A DNA stretch of 64,000 nucleotides. Source: Muscardinus avellanarius (lineage: Eukaryota > Chordata > Mammalia > Rodentia > Gliridae). The stretch covers positions 185,125,634 to 185,189,633 of the forward strand of contig OY726558.1 in assembly GCA_963383645.1 (NCBI GenBank), given 5' to 3'. Position numbers and translations under genes: made by a program. Below are positions 23,090-34,712 of this stretch, in pieces (position 1 is the stretch's first letter; each line of letters begins with the position of its first letter). A model generated the notes under the pieces. The model ran no database searches, had not been told where the DNA came from, and saw only the letters and a program-made list of their open reading frames with translations.

Positions 23090-23974
23090 ATTATTATTCA
23101 TTTACTAATATTATTGCTCTTATCATCTCAAGAAAACACACTTAAGAAGCCCTTTATTTAAAGGAGAAAGGCAATGGAGGACAAAGGAGGGAGGGAAAGG
23201 CCAGGGGGGAACCTGAAATCCCAGCGCCAAGATGCTGAGGCAGGAGGGTTGCAAGGTGTTAGCAGCCGCTGAGTATCTTTGCACAGGCTCGCTGGTTGGT
23301 GCTGGGAAGGGTTGAGACCTGTATCCTGAGTGCAGAGTAAAGCCCAAGAGTGAGCAAGAGGTAAACGTGGAGGGACTGTAAGGTTCTTGAATTAAAAGAG
23401 TTTCCAGCAGCCATTTGTCTTCCCTGTCCAAACCCCTTTTGCGGCTTTTCTTCAACCACATCATTTATAACAACACACGCTGCTTTCTGGGTAGAGGCAG
23501 GTTAGGTGTTTTAAAGCAAGAACATTTTCCTTCCCCATGTTGTATAAAAAGGCAATACCATGTGAAATCTGTATGCTATGCCCTAGGGAAAATAATAGTA
23601 GTCTTTAAGTGCCTTATCAAAACCACGTTAAAATTTAAGTTAACTTACATTTAAATTTAAAATAGGTTTAAATTATGTACCTTTCTTTCTATCAAAGCTT
23701 TTTCAAGGCAAAGATCTATATAATTTGCCTTTTCCATCTCATGTTACAAAAGCTCTCACAAATTAAATATATAGTTATATACATTATATGAAGTCATAGT
23801 ATACATACATATGTGATTATAGTGCATATATATCATTTTTATAAACATTTAGGAGTTGGAAGGCTATTGTTCTTTTACAAAAAAAAATCATGAGCCAGTG
23901 CTAATCAAAGATTTGAAAGACTGGCATTTACATGCAACGCAGCTTTATAGGTAGAGACAGACTACCTATTGCAC
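23090..23974. other. Unique sequence with purine-rich patch
   Basis: The part 23170-23270 is purine-rich and faintly B1-like (ATCCCAGCGCCAAGATGCTGAGGCAGGAGG). The rest is AT-rich and unrecognised. Overlapping minus-strand open frames of 113 and 66 codons at 23123-23464 have no recognisable domain. Confidence 0.35.
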
Positions 23975-24190
23975 TGGGGGGGTATATAGACATTGGAGTC
24001 AGACTGTCTGACTCCACTTATGAGCTCTGTGACCTTGGCCAACTAACGTAACCTCTCTGTGCCTCAGCTTCTTCATCTATAAAAACTGATGGTGGTTGAG
24101 AACCAAGTTTTTATAGTTAGTATGAAGATTTAATAAGTTAACATTTGTAGCGCACTTAAATACATGCCTGGCACTGAGGATTTATTGTAT
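23975..24190 (+). mobile_element. MIR element
   Basis: A near full-length MIR, a tRNA-derived SINE shared across mammals. Blocks are CATTGGAGTCAGACTG, TGAGCTCTGTGACCTTGGCC, AACCTCTCTGTGCCTCAGC, TTCTTCATCTATAAAAACTG, GAAGATTTAATAAGTTAAC and ATGCCTGGCACTGAGG. All are in order and in sense. Confidence 0.93.
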
Positions 24191-26083
24191 ACATAATACA
24201 TGTTAAATATAATAAATACGGGGTTTGTTAAGAAGAAAAGTACAGGCTCGTTGTTGTTTTTTCTTCTTGATCCAAGCATTGCCAAGCAGTGCACACACCA
24301 CGAGCACCAACCCAAGTTGGGTTTCTTTTTAACAGGCTTTTGGACCATCCAAGGAAGGTTCTAATGGGTTTTGAAAGACATGGAGCTATCCTGCTGTTCC
24401 AACATGATTCTCTGTGGCTGACTCTGTCTCTTTTATGAGTAAAGATTAAAAACAACAAAAATCTAAGTTTCCCCCATGTTGCATGAAAGCCTCATGTTTT
24501 ACTCTCCACATTGGATCAGGGAGTCTCCGGGACCGCTGATCTGCATTAATACTGTGTTCCGATCACTCGTGTGAATGCTAAAAGGACCCCATTTTCTTTA
24601 TCATTATGTGATGAGACTTGTCACCCCACTTTATGAACAGCAAATTCTTAGCTCAGGGAGTAGCCCAGGGGCAGGCCATAAAATAAAGGATTATAGAGCA
24701 AAGATATTAGTGAAATAGAAGCATCAGCATTTCTTACTGTATTTAACTCAAAGACTATGAGATCTGCCTGGGGAGCTAATACTCCTTCACTATGTGTGGG
24801 AAAAAAGCCAAAAGGAAATTGTATTTCAAAAAGAGAAGGCCTGACATTCCATATGTTGATTAATCCTGGTCTGTTAACAGGGATGTATGACCATTTTACA
24901 CAGAAGATTACAGGCTAAATATAGACTTTTATGTTAAAGAACAGTGTTGATATAGCTTGAGGCTAAAGGGCAGTTGATAACATATCAGATCCTTCAATTA
25001 TTCAAGGGAAAATAGCCAAGAAACAGAGCTGGCCTCTTTGATGACACAAGATTCCTTATGAACTTAATTTGTACTCAGCAGTGTCTGAGCTATAGAACCA
25101 GTGTTGATGATCCTGACAAAGCCAATAAGCCAAAAGTCACTGCAGAAGTCTCCTTGTGTCCCAAAGAGCCAGAACTGTCCTTGAATATGAGAAGTCTAGA
25201 TCTACTCCAAATCACCTTCTGTCTAAAGAAGGCATATTGGTGAAGGAGAGGCAGTGAACCCTATTCTCTAAGATGTACCGGGGTACACTACGCTCAAAGT
25301 TTCCAGCTGTGTGGCACTGCTCATCAAGAAGGCTGTATCTTCTTCTCTTCTACCAATGGAAAAGCATGGGCCAATTCCCTTGTCTAGGCTCTTCCTTTAG
25401 GATGGCCCCAAAGTGTGGAATCCCATTTGCTGACTACCATATTTGTTCCACACCTTGCAGTTTGTTTCTCCTTTTTCTGCTCTATGGGAGTTTTCTGAAG
25501 CCACTCCACAGCCTGTGTGGTTAATCAACAAATACTGTACAACTGCAGCCGCTATAGGATTTCTCCAGTTTCTGGTTCTTTCCTGTCGTCACTTGGGCTC
25601 TTTCTGTCCCTACCAGTAGAGATCTCAATGTACTCATATCCTATTATAGGCTACTCTCTTAATTGAGAGTGTACTATTCTGTTTCTTGAATATACCTACA
25701 AACACCCGAGAATGACATTAAACATCTCCTACCACCCCTTTTGTAGAAAGGTATGTGCCTCATCCTTAAGAGTATCGCTTGATCCCTTTCTTCTTGTTAA
25801 GGTCACTGTCAATCAGAGATGATGCCTCAAAAATCTTGATTGCTTTCTTCTGCTCAGCACACTCCCTTGAGTTGAGTTATTTGTCAGCATAATAATACAT
25901 TGAGAGAACTTAGGGAAGATGGTCTAAAATGCCTGTACAGGAAGCAGTGCCGTTTTTATTTTTTTTAATTAATTCTTGTGTTTATTCCTTCATCTTCTGT
26001 TTATTGATTCCAAAAGCTTTTTTAGAGTAGGAAGATAAAAGTTATAGTGCTATCCACAAGCCTTGATTTCTTTACATCTCCCC

Positions 26084-26084
<1 letters not shown>
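24191..26084. other. Repeat-poor unique sequence
   Basis: No transposon or exon was recognised in about 1.9 kb. Open frames of 61-83 codons at 24130-24458 (minus) and 25058-25524 (plus) lack domains. The low repeat load is a contrast to the rest of the window. Confidence 0.45.

Positions 26085-26133
<49 letters not shown>
26085..26133 (+). repeat. (CA)n microsatellite
   Basis: About 24 uninterrupted CA units, not attached to a SINE. Confidence 0.98.
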
Positions 26134-26135
<2 letters not shown>

Positions 26136-26960
26136 TTTGAGGGCAAAAGCAACAACAGCTTCTGGCAGGGTCTTTTAATCAAAGTCAGCTGAAGGTCCCA
26201 AGTGATACTTCCTTAAGGACATGACCTCTTGGTTTTAAGATAACAAAACTGTTTATATAGATTTGTTTAGTTTATAGAGGATCCAAATTCATGCTAAATT
26301 AAAAGTTTCTGTTGTAGCAAAAGGGAGTTTGCCAGGACATGCCCAAGCCCTCAGATTGCCCTTGACTGTCCTGTCAAGGTCATGAGTCAGCTGCTGCTAC
26401 TGCTGCTATCAGGGCCTGAGTTTTGCATACTGTTTATGCTTATGGTTCTTTTTCCAGTTTCCCCATCTTTGACTATCCTGCCCATGTATATTTTTCCTTG
26501 TGTTAAGAAGCTCATTGTGGCCTAATATCTGCTTCTACATTTCAAGGTGCACCCACAGGCAAGCCTGTGCAAGTGTTTTGGCCAGTGTCGTTCCAGTTTC
26601 AGCTAGGACTGAAAATCATACCCACTCTTCCCAGTTGGACCGAGGCAGCCTTGACCAATTTCTCCTGTGGAAGCTCCTCCCTCCTCAACGTCATTGAGCT
26701 TTGAACTCTCTTCTCTCTCTTTGTTTCAGTGCCACATTGCCTTATTTCTTGCCAGCCTTTAGGATATGCAAGGCTACCATGAGCAGAGAACATAGATAAT
26801 GTTCTATCATTGTCTATGCTAGTTCCCAGTTGGTGTTTGGTGTCAGGTACAGGCGGCATCCATAGAAGAGGGAGCCCCAGGATAGTGGCTTTTAAACTGC
26901 GTCATCTGAAGACAGGGGCTGGAGTGAGAAAGAAATTGGAGAAGAATAAGAAAATAAAAC
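26134..26960. other. Unique sequence
   Basis: No repeat was recognised. The mixed-composition part at 26500-26870 has open frames on both strands (65 and 86 codons) but no recognisable domain. Confidence 0.4.
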
Positions 26961-26963
26961 ACT

Positions 26964-27155
26964 GAGCCCCAGACATGGTGGCATATCTCTGTAATGCCAG
27001 TACTTGGGAGGCTGAGACAAGAGGATCCCAAGTTAAAGGGCAGCTTTAGCAACTTACTGAGGCCTTGTTCCAAAATAAAAGATAAAAAGGGCCAGAAGTG
27101 TGGCTCAGAGGTAGAATACCTCTGGTCTCCCTCCCTTCCCCCCAAGAAAAGCTCA
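26964..27155 (+). mobile_element. B1-ID chimeric SINE, older type
   Basis: CCCAGACATGGTGGCATATC, TTGGGAGGCTGAGACAAGAGG, CCAAAATAAAAGATAAAAAGG, then an ID half GTGTGGCTCAGAGGTAGAAT. The 3' end has decayed. Confidence 0.85.
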
Positions 27156-27617
27156 CTTAGTAGTTCAGAGAGTAAAGAGACCTGGGTGATGTGGAGGTTG
27201 TGTTGAGCATGTACAAGGGAGGGCCCGCTTGAGCCTCAGGCAGGGCCAGTGAGCTAAGTCTGGGCCGGGAGGTCGGAGAACATTTCAGTCTGTGCCTCAG
27301 CGTAGTAGTGAGAAAAGTTACTTTTACATGAAAAACATCCATGCTGAAAAAGAAAAGACACGTTTTAATATTCCATGAGCATCTAACAACCACTTTAAAT
27401 TCTCAGAGCTGTTCTTCTTCTACATTCAGTCCGTTGTATGTTTATTTGGAATTAAATGTAAATTACCCAATGCATGCTAGGACTATTTTTTTAAAGTTTT
27501 TAAACAGCTTTGTTTAAACATCATTTTTCCCTCCATAATAAAGATTTTCATCTTGCACGGTGAAAGGGATTTCGTGTAGTTAGTCCCTTTTTAAAAAACA
27601 CAGAAAGTAATATGCTT

Positions 27618-27619
<2 letters not shown>
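27156..27619. other. Unique sequence
   Basis: Nothing was recognised. 27210-27280 is locally GC-rich without being a CpG island. Confidence 0.4.

Positions 27620-27657
<38 letters not shown>
27620..27657 (+). repeat. (CA)n microsatellite
   Basis: About 18 CA units, not attached to a SINE. Confidence 0.97.
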
Positions 27658-27660
<3 letters not shown>

Positions 27661-28663
27661 GAGCCCTAAGAGCATTAAATTTGCAACAGCAGCTCTAACC
27701 TGCTTCTCTCAATTTGGGGCCTGATCTCCTCCTGCATTAAAGCCTCCTACAAAATGTCACACACAAGCAGTGAATTCCACAGGCATGTGTTAGAAATGAC
27801 GCCTGGAAATGGTGGTGACCTCACTCCCACTCTGGAGGCTTTCTCCCCTTAACAGGAGCCTCACATCCCTTGCTCATTTTCTGTGCTATTTGGAAGATGT
27901 TTTGTTCTCAGATGAGGACCTCATTCTGTGTATTTCTAAATTCTCTATTTATACTTAGTGAATTAGTAGAAATATGAAAACTATTCTAAGGTTTTCTGTG
28001 ACCAATCCATTGCTTAATTAGAGAGAATTGCTAAGTCTGAAAACGTAAGGATGATTGGGGTCAGCTTTTGGAGTCCTAGAAGAAATTTTCTAAAGTGCTT
28101 CAATGCCAAATGTCTGGGCAGTGATTTCAATCGGATTCTGCTCAAGAGAGATCTCATGCTGGAGAACCATCATCTCCAAGAACGATACCTGGGAAGAAAC
28201 CTCTCAGCTTAAATAAGGCAGATAAGTAGAAGTGGTAGAGAAAGTTTTCTTCTCTGAAGGAATTAAGGATTGAGGTCTAGAAACTTATTTAAGGGACAGA
28301 AGTTACTTTAGAAAATTTTGAAACAAAATCTCCTCTGAGTTTTGGGACTGTCAAAGTTGACATAAAAATGAGCCGGTAGCTTGTCATTTTTAATTTTGCA
28401 TGACTTCGTCTATTTTGAAAAGGGTATGTTTGGCCCAAAGACTGATATACTGCCTCCCGAATATTATGCTGAAAGATGGATTCCAGAAGTTGAAAAGTGA
28501 CAGAGAGGAGTTCAAATGTTTGATTACCAATTTATTGCAGAGAGTTTGGACTTTGACAAAACTGTGGAGACAGAAGATACTTTCATCATCAATATCTTGT
28601 TTTGACCTCTTTAACACAGCCACGCCTGTGTCTAATCTCCCACTAGATTATTCGTATTTGATA
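27658..28663. other. Repeat-poor unique sequence
   Basis: No feature was recognised except the start of a 164-codon plus-strand open frame (28400-28894), judged non-coding. Confidence 0.4.
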
Positions 28664-28775
28664 GTTATAGACTCATACAAATTATTTCATTTGATGTGCC
28701 CTCAGAGAAAGCAGAGACCTAGAGAAGTTTATTGCTACTGGTACATTACTGAGACCCAAGTCAAAAATACAGCTA
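28664..28775 (-). mobile_element. MIR-like fragment
   Basis: ATTATTTCATTTGATGTGCCCTC, GAGAAAGCAGAGACCTAGAGAAG and TACTGAGACCCAAGTCA resemble the complement of the MIR core (gaaactgaggcacagagaggttaag). It is diverged. It lies inside the 164-codon open frame, which argues against that frame being a gene. Confidence 0.45.
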
Positions 28776-28899
28776 TTAGAAACAATACAGATCTCTGTTG
28801 CTCTCCACTAATTCATTTCTTACTGACACATAGAGTGGATTGCTGTGAGTCTGGGCAAATCTTTAGGGAAGAGGTGAGCAAAGTTTTCTGTTAAATGTT

Positions 28900-30233
28900 A
28901 AGAGAGTGAATATTTTATGTATTATCAGCCAAGGGGCAATACTGAGCAGCTGTCCTTGCCAAAAGGATAACATTGTCATACTTTATTTTTCAAAATTTAA
29001 ATAATTGCCTTTAATTGTCAGGCCATACTAAAACAGGATGGAATTGGCCCATTGGTCATGATTTGCTGGCCCTGCTCTGAACCACAGACTTTCATGCATT
29101 GCCTCAGGATTCCATTGAGTTCTTTTGTTCCCTCCCTAACCACACACGCAGGGAAAGGTAGGCTGGGGAGTTGCCTCCCAGCCATTCAGTGTCCCTGCTC
29201 TGAAGAGACACATGGTATCTCCACTGGGATTTCATGGGCCAGCCCGGCTGACACAGCAAGGCCCTCCCACAGGCAGACCATAGGGCAAGGTCCTGGTGAG
29301 CGGTGCTGCTGCCTTATGCAGCTTCTCACTCCACTTACTGTTGGAAAGGCCCTAATTGTGGAGGCTGTAGCAGTGGAATCCTGCAAGAGAAAACCTTCTA
29401 GATGAGAGATAGCCCTAATGAGAATGCTAGGGCTTGGGTAATAACAAATGAATCAAGCTCTCCTCTCCATCAGAATTAACAAATTGAATGCTAACAAGCT
29501 TAATGACTGTGCGTTATGTAATGTGTTTTAGACAGAACCAATTACAGAGAGGTCGCGACATTTTTGGTGGAAAATAGCGACATTTTCACATTTAGAATAA
29601 TAGGAGATTAAGTATATAGCACTTGTAATTTTTGAGAAATAAGCTTAACCCTTTATGTGTCTAAGTTTTCTGGATATAAGATTAACCTTGTATATTTCTG
29701 ACCTTTCTTTTTAATATATTGTTGTTTCAGAAAGAAAGTGATACTTTCTTTTTTTATTTATTTTTCTTGGTTAAGTGCCCAAGGAAAGCAAACTTACAAA
29801 AGCCTGTGCAATTTACTTATCTGCTAAACTATAAACTACAGAAAGAGTATCAACATTAAGGTACTGAGGTATTTTGAAAAGGAAAAGAAAAATGGTCAAT
29901 CCTACAGCAAAAATATATATTTTAAGAATTTTTATTATATTAAAAATAAAAGATAAAAAGTGGCAAAAACAGGATAGTTGTTATTTAAATACGTAGGTTA
30001 AAAGTTATTTTTGCCCTAGTAAAAACAGTTGCTACAGATAGCAAATATAGGATGCCTGGATAAATATAAGCTTAGAATATTAAGTGGGACAAAGTTATGC
30101 TAAGAACAAATTAAATATGTACTTAATGGCATGCTAAAATTTTTTATAAATATGAAATTCAAGATCAACTGGGTATTTGTATTTGTATCTAGCTTGTTTG
30201 TCCTGTACAAAAGATTTGAATAAAGTTTTTACA
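28900..30233. other. Repeat-poor unique sequence
   Basis: No transposon was recognised in about 1.3 kb. 29050-29400 is GC-richer, with open frames on both strands. 29440-29600 is listed separately as a candidate conserved element. Confidence 0.4.
29440..29600. other. Candidate conserved noncoding element
   Basis: Repeat-free, with clustered homeodomain-type and C/EBP-like words (TTAACAAATTGAATG, CTTAATGACTGTG, GTTATGTAATG, CCAATTACAG). The character suggests regulatory DNA, but conservation cannot be seen from one sequence. Confidence 0.25.
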
Positions 30234-30235
30234 TA

Positions 30236-31182
30236 TTGTCTATTCTCATTTTCTGTGTTACTTATGCTACATAAAATCACTAGAAACACTAAGTAAATAC
30301 TGAGTCACTGCTTCTCAGGGGATGCAAGGTTAGGTTATTGTGATCCTTTGGCTCCAACATTTTCATCGACTGACATTGTTTTTTGTGTGTCTGTTTAGAG
30401 ACACCCTGTATTAGTGTTTATACATCTTAAAGATGATTAGTTATTCATTATTTATGATGTGTTTCTTCCTGATTAAACATTAGCCAAAAAATGTTTTAAC
30501 ATTTTCTTCACCCTGACCTGTAAATTTCTTTGCCTTTTAACCTCATGAAGGTCCCCTTTTTTTCTTTTGTAGATCAGTCTTCATTTCAGGAATCCATAAA
30601 CTTAGACATGTCTTCATAAGTTCCATGGCTTCCTCACAAACTCTAGATGTTCCTTTTTGTACTTTCCAAAGTAATTTCACATATGGATGAGATAATTTTC
30701 TCTTCCCACTTCTGACCATACTGTACTGTTGATTCATTAGCACTGAAATCACAGACAACCACACTAGAGCTCATGCTGAAGGAGGCCCATCCAACACTTG
30801 CATTTTCTCTTTAAGGCCCGTCACAGCCTTCTTGGGCTTAGGGACACCAGACTTCGCTCAGCTGTACACGTGGGGCCACATTAAACAGTGAAATCACAGT
30901 TGAGAAGCACAGAGACACAAACAACATAGCATCCATTGGACTCCAAATTAGACACTTGTGGACAATAAGGGAGGTGAAACGTGAAGGCAGAGCAGGGTCT
31001 TGACTGATCTCAGCATCCAACTTTGGAATCAGAGTGTCAAGAGACTCAATTTTTTTTCAACTCTGCACATGCCCATTAATGACCATGAAAGCACCCAGAG
31101 TATCATCTTTGTGATTCCAATTGAATTTCACTAAGTGGGCGTGTTCATGTTATGGAGTCTGCAAATAATGAGGATCGACTGT
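30236..31182 (-). mobile_element. Tigger-type DNA transposon, both ends present
   Basis: A mariner/Tigger-superfamily copy of about 947 bp. The right end, on the minus strand, is CAGTCGATCCTCATTATTTG. The left end on the plus strand is TTGTCTATTCTCATTTTCTG, a decayed inverted partner. Both are bounded by TA (30234-30235 and 31183-31184), the usual Tigger target duplication. Internal minus-strand landmarks are GTGATTTCACTGTTTAATGTGG, CCTAAGCCCAAGAAGGCTGTG and AATGAATCAACAGTACAGTATG. Near the left end comes GGTGTCTCTAAACAGACACAC. The reading around AATGAATCAACA matches the 'NEST' word of the CENP-B-like helix-turn-helix at the transposase N-terminus. Most of the transposase gene is absent, so this is an internally deleted, inactive copy. 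The exact subfamily is uncertain. Confidence 0.88.
30690..30765 (-). pseudogene. Remnant of Tigger transposase helix-turn-helix
   Basis: One minus-strand frame reads a short segment containing 'SANESTVQYG', then 'WEEKI'. This resembles the DNA-binding helix-turn-helix of Tigger/CENP-B proteins (pattern N-E-S-T-I/V). Only this N-terminal patch survives. The longest open frame in the interval (30543-30764) is in another phase and is a chance frame. Confidence 0.6.
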
Positions 31183-31184
31183 AT

Positions 31185-32944
31185 TATTGGCTAAAAGAAA
31201 AATAAGACAAACTTAAATAATAGACTATCTAAGGAAGAATTGATAACATAGATAGCTCCTTGAACAATAATGCCAACTACCAGTCTACAAAATATTAAAT
31301 TGCACTCTCATTTTAAATCAGCAGTCCTGTAAAATGAATGCATCTGTCTTCGTTGGCCCAAAGTCTTATAGCTTATTGGTGTTAGAATTCATCCCCACGT
31401 CAAGAAATGCCCAAGGCAAATTCCCTTATTTGCCACAGTAGATGTGCTCCTGAATATTATTACATACCTGTACATATTTTCATGTAAATTTACCCACAAA
31501 ACTTTAAAGAAATGCTAATAAGGAAACCGTGTAACATGTACGAGCCCCATCCTTTGGAATCGGATAATCCTCTGTAGTTCTCTCGCAACTGTGGCTTCAC
31601 TATTCTCTAATTTTTTTCTCCACGCTCTCTGCTGTAGACTTTAGGTTGCTAAGTATGCATCTGTTGTTCTAGTTACACATTCCCACATGAAGCTGTAATC
31701 CTCTGTCGGTGGCATTGGAATGATTTCTACAGCGCCTGGATTTATGTCACAAAGAGAGGATTAAGAGTTTAGGTAGAGACTAAGCCACAGGAGCCAGATA
31801 AATATTGAAAAATGAAGGCTCTTTTCATGCAAATATGCAAGTGGTAATGAGAAAGAGGCGTAAGCAGACTGAGAGTAGAACACTCAGGTCTAAATGCTTT
31901 TAATAGAAGGCATCATTCCAAAGTGCTCTGGGATTTTCACAGGTTTTTACCTTGAGCTATATTTTATCTTCCTCTTTTCCTTTCTGTTGTTTCATTTCCT
32001 TTTTGTTCCTCCCTTGAAAATCCCCAAAACAATGGGATGACAAAACCCCCCTTTTCTGGTTATGATTACAAATAATGGCTGTTGGTAGAATCGCTCTCTT
32101 TTCTTTCGGGTGGGATAACCATAATTTCTTTTTTCTAGAACTCAGAATGATAAAACTTCCCTTTAGCTGTCAGGTATAGACATTTGTGTCCTGTATAAGA
32201 TATTTGGTATCAAAATCAAATAACTGGTACTCATGCTGGAAGACATACTGAACTTGTAGCTTTTATTATGAGATACGCACAATCAGTTTTTACTGCTATA
32301 ATCTAATGATTCTGTACCATTTCTGAGAAAAATTTGCTAACTTGTTTACCCCAATATTTTCTATAACTTTTAAACGAAAATCAAATGACTATACACTGGT
32401 TATAAAACCATGTAATCATTGCTTTAATGTCAATCATGTAACATTATTTTCTTTTGGTGTTTACATAGTTAATATAGTTGATCTTTTCGATAATTGATAC
32501 TATATTATTAAAAATTCACTTTTTTAGATCAAATTCTTACCATAATAAGTATTTTCAAAGACTAAATAGTATATTTCCCTATGTTAAGTGATTGATTTGG
32601 GAACATATAACTTGAATATTTAATGCAAGCTTAGGCTCTGATTCATCACCACAGTTGTTATTTTCTCTTCATATAATGTCTAAATATCCACGTTTTACTG
32701 GCTAAAGACCTGCTAGTAATGTTTTATTGTTATGTCAATGGTAGAGAGAATTTAGTGACTTTCAGAATATTTCTTAATGCTGTATTAAAATGGTTAGGAA
32801 AGGAATTACTTAGCTTTCATTATTGTCTTTAATGAATGTTATTAATAATAATTATCCTAGGAATAATAATTATTTGAATTTTCTGTTACACTCCTTAAAT
32901 TTGTTGAGTATGTATGAAATCATCTCTCATTATTTCAAAACTAT
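31185..32944. other. Repeat-poor AT-rich sequence
   Basis: No transposon or exon was recognised over about 1.75 kb. The sub-region 31620-31930 is listed separately. Confidence 0.4.
31620..31930. other. Candidate conserved noncoding element
   Basis: Repeat-free with a perfect octamer word ATGCAAAT (in TTTCATGCAAATATGCAAG, near 31826-31844) and TAATGAGA and GATTAAGAG words. It is compatible with a POU/homeodomain-bound enhancer, which is inference only. Confidence 0.25.
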
Positions 32945-32960
32945 GAAAAATGCCTATGTT

Positions 32961-33076
32961 TGCCGAGCGTGGTGGTGCATGCTTCTAATCCCAGCGCTAG
33001 GGAGGCTGATTCAGGAGGATCACACAGGTTCAAAGCCAGCCTCAGCTACTTAGTGAGACTCTGTTTCCAAATAATA
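32961..33076 (+). mobile_element. B1-ID SINE, 5' part (split element)
   Basis: GCCGAGCGTGGTGGTGCATG to GAGACTCTGTTTCCAAATAAT. The ID half is displaced to 33417-33498 by an insertion. Target-site repeats AAAATGCCTATGTTT (32946-32960) and AAAAGTGCCTATGTTTT (near 33499-33515) bracket the whole nest. Confidence 0.9.
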
Positions 33077-33416
33077 TGCTCAGACTAGGGAGTATTAGGA
33101 ATGCCAGAGAGACTCCAAATAATGGAAGGGAAATCTCAGCAAAGCTAGAATTGAAGGGTAGGAGTGTAAGAAGGCTGAGGTTGATTAATGGAGGAGCTAC
33201 ATTCGAATATGTGTAAAGCATGGTTAACCTCATTGTTGGGAGGGGAGAAGGGGAAGTGGGTGGGGAGAGGGCACCAAGCACAGTCTGAATGTATGCCATT
33301 TTCAATATGTTTCACATAAAAATAAAAAAAAAATTAAAAAATTAAAAATACTAAAGACTAGGGGTACTATAAACTAATTAAAACTTTTCTTAAAAAAAAA
33401 AAAGAAGAAGAAGAAG
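33077..33416 (+). mobile_element. LINE-1 3' end inserted in a SINE
   Basis: CAGCAAAGCTAGAATTGAAGGG, GGTTGATTAATGGAGGAGCTACATTCGAATATG, a G-rich tract (33236-33272), ATGTATGCCATTTTCAATATG, then a long A-rich tail. It is a paralogue of 54384-54605. Purine/G-rich tract, short 3' UTR and A tail fit a 5'-truncated rodent L1. Confidence 0.75.
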
Positions 33417-33498
33417 TAGGTCTGGAAGTATAGACTGGAGATAGAAAAGCCCCTGGGTTCCATTTCTAGTACCACCAAAAAAATAATAATAAAAAAGA
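33417..33498 (+). mobile_element. B1-ID SINE, 3' part (split element)
   Basis: GTAGGTCTGGAAGTATAGACTGGAG to TTCCATTTCTAGTACCACC plus A-rich tail. It completes the SINE begun at 32961. Confidence 0.88.
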
Positions 33499-33515
33499 AA
33501 AGTGCCTATGTTTTA

Positions 33516-34496
33516 TGCTATTTTTTGTTTTGTTTTAAAATTATACTGCTTGTGAGCTTGCCAACACTTCTTTTTCATTTTTTTAAATATATCTTTACTG
33601 GTTCATTGTAGCCTTGCATCCTACTGGAGTTCAGAGTGGTAGAGACTTGCTTATGGCACTGGGTGAGCTTCTCAATGGTAATGCAGGATGGTCTCTTTAA
33701 TCCCCCTAATATCCCTGGTTGTGAACGACTTTTGTAATGTTCACTACTTTGAACATTACTAAGGGTAAACTTGCCCGGCATTTGCCTCCCAATCACTACT
33801 TTTATTTTGAGGACTTCATTAGATTTACATTTAATTGTTTCAAAGTAATATAAAGTAGTAACAAAACAATCAAGTTATTGTAGCTGCTTTCTAAATAAGC
33901 CTGTAATGGGAGGACCTTGGACAAAATTGAACCCAAACAAGACTGTATGTTTTAGCCCTTAAGATGTATTCTAAGCATGTTGCTATCTGACCATTGACTT
34001 GAATTCTCTTCTTCTAGTCCCTCCGCATGCATAGTAATGGTAACCCTGCAGAAGTAAGGTCTGAATCCTGAAAGGGAGCAGAAGGAAGTCCAAATTATGT
34101 TCACTTAGTGTGCTATTTTATATCAGATTCCCCCTATGCTTCGTGCATAGTACATTCTGATCCCCAGTTCTCTTGATTCTTTAGTAACCAGGTGACTTAT
34201 GTACTGGAAAGGCTTCCTTGTGTGGCCATCGCAGCTAATCAGTTATACACCCTGCACCACTCGGATATGATCGTAGGTGTGATGTGCCTTCAAACACCAA
34301 GGGATGGGTAAACCATGTCTCAACTGCTCTTACTTTCTTATAGGCTATGAATATTGTTTAAAATATATATTATAGGAAAACACCACATTGTTTTGGCTTT
34401 GACCTCTTTTACTTTATAGATTGTGCTTCAACATTACAGTTGGGAAAGGCAGTGTTTGATCACCCATGTCAGTATCCTGCAAAAAACCCACCTGTG
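33516..34496. other. Unique sequence
   Basis: Nothing was confidently recognised. 33570-33800 may be an old LINE piece, but no landmark is convincing. Confidence 0.35.
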
Positions 34497-34712
34497 GCCG
34501 GGCATGGTGGTGCACGCTTGTAATCCCAGCATTCGGGAGGCTGAGACAGGAATATCATGGTTCGTGAACAGCCTCAGTTATTTAGTGAGGCCCTCCGCAA
34601 CTCAGTAAGACCCTGTTTCAAAATGAAGAATAAAAAATAGGGTTGGGGGTGTAGCCTGAAGGTAGGATGACCCTGGGTTCCATCCCCAGTACCACCAAAT
34701 CGAAATAAAACA
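34497..34712 (+). mobile_element. B1-ID chimeric SINE, older type
   Basis: A complete copy: GGCCGGGCATGGTGGTGCACG, AGCCTCAGTTATTTAGTGAGG, TTTCAAAATGAAGAATAAAAAATAGG, GGTTCCATCCCCAGTACCACC. Confidence 0.93.

Noticed and set aside
23195..23265. Possible B1 fragment
   Set aside because: Only about 30 bases (CCCAGCGCCAAGATGCTGAGGC region) resemble B1 and neither end is recognisable. Too weak to list as an element.
28400..28894. 164-codon plus-strand open frame, the longest in the window
   Set aside because: No recognisable domain, low-complexity-free but unlike any family I know, and it runs through a MIR-like segment (28664-28775). No clear promoter or splice framework. Probably chance; a BLASTP hit or transcript would reverse this.
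29052..29405. Overlapping open frames (117 codons plus, 66 minus) in GC-richer DNA
   Set aside because: Open on both strands, as GC-rich DNA often is. No domain or splice signals recognised. Left as unique sequence.
30543..30764. 73-codon minus-strand open frame considered as a transposase
   Set aside because: It overlaps the Tigger transposase remnant but in a different reading phase. The helix-turn-helix words are in another frame.
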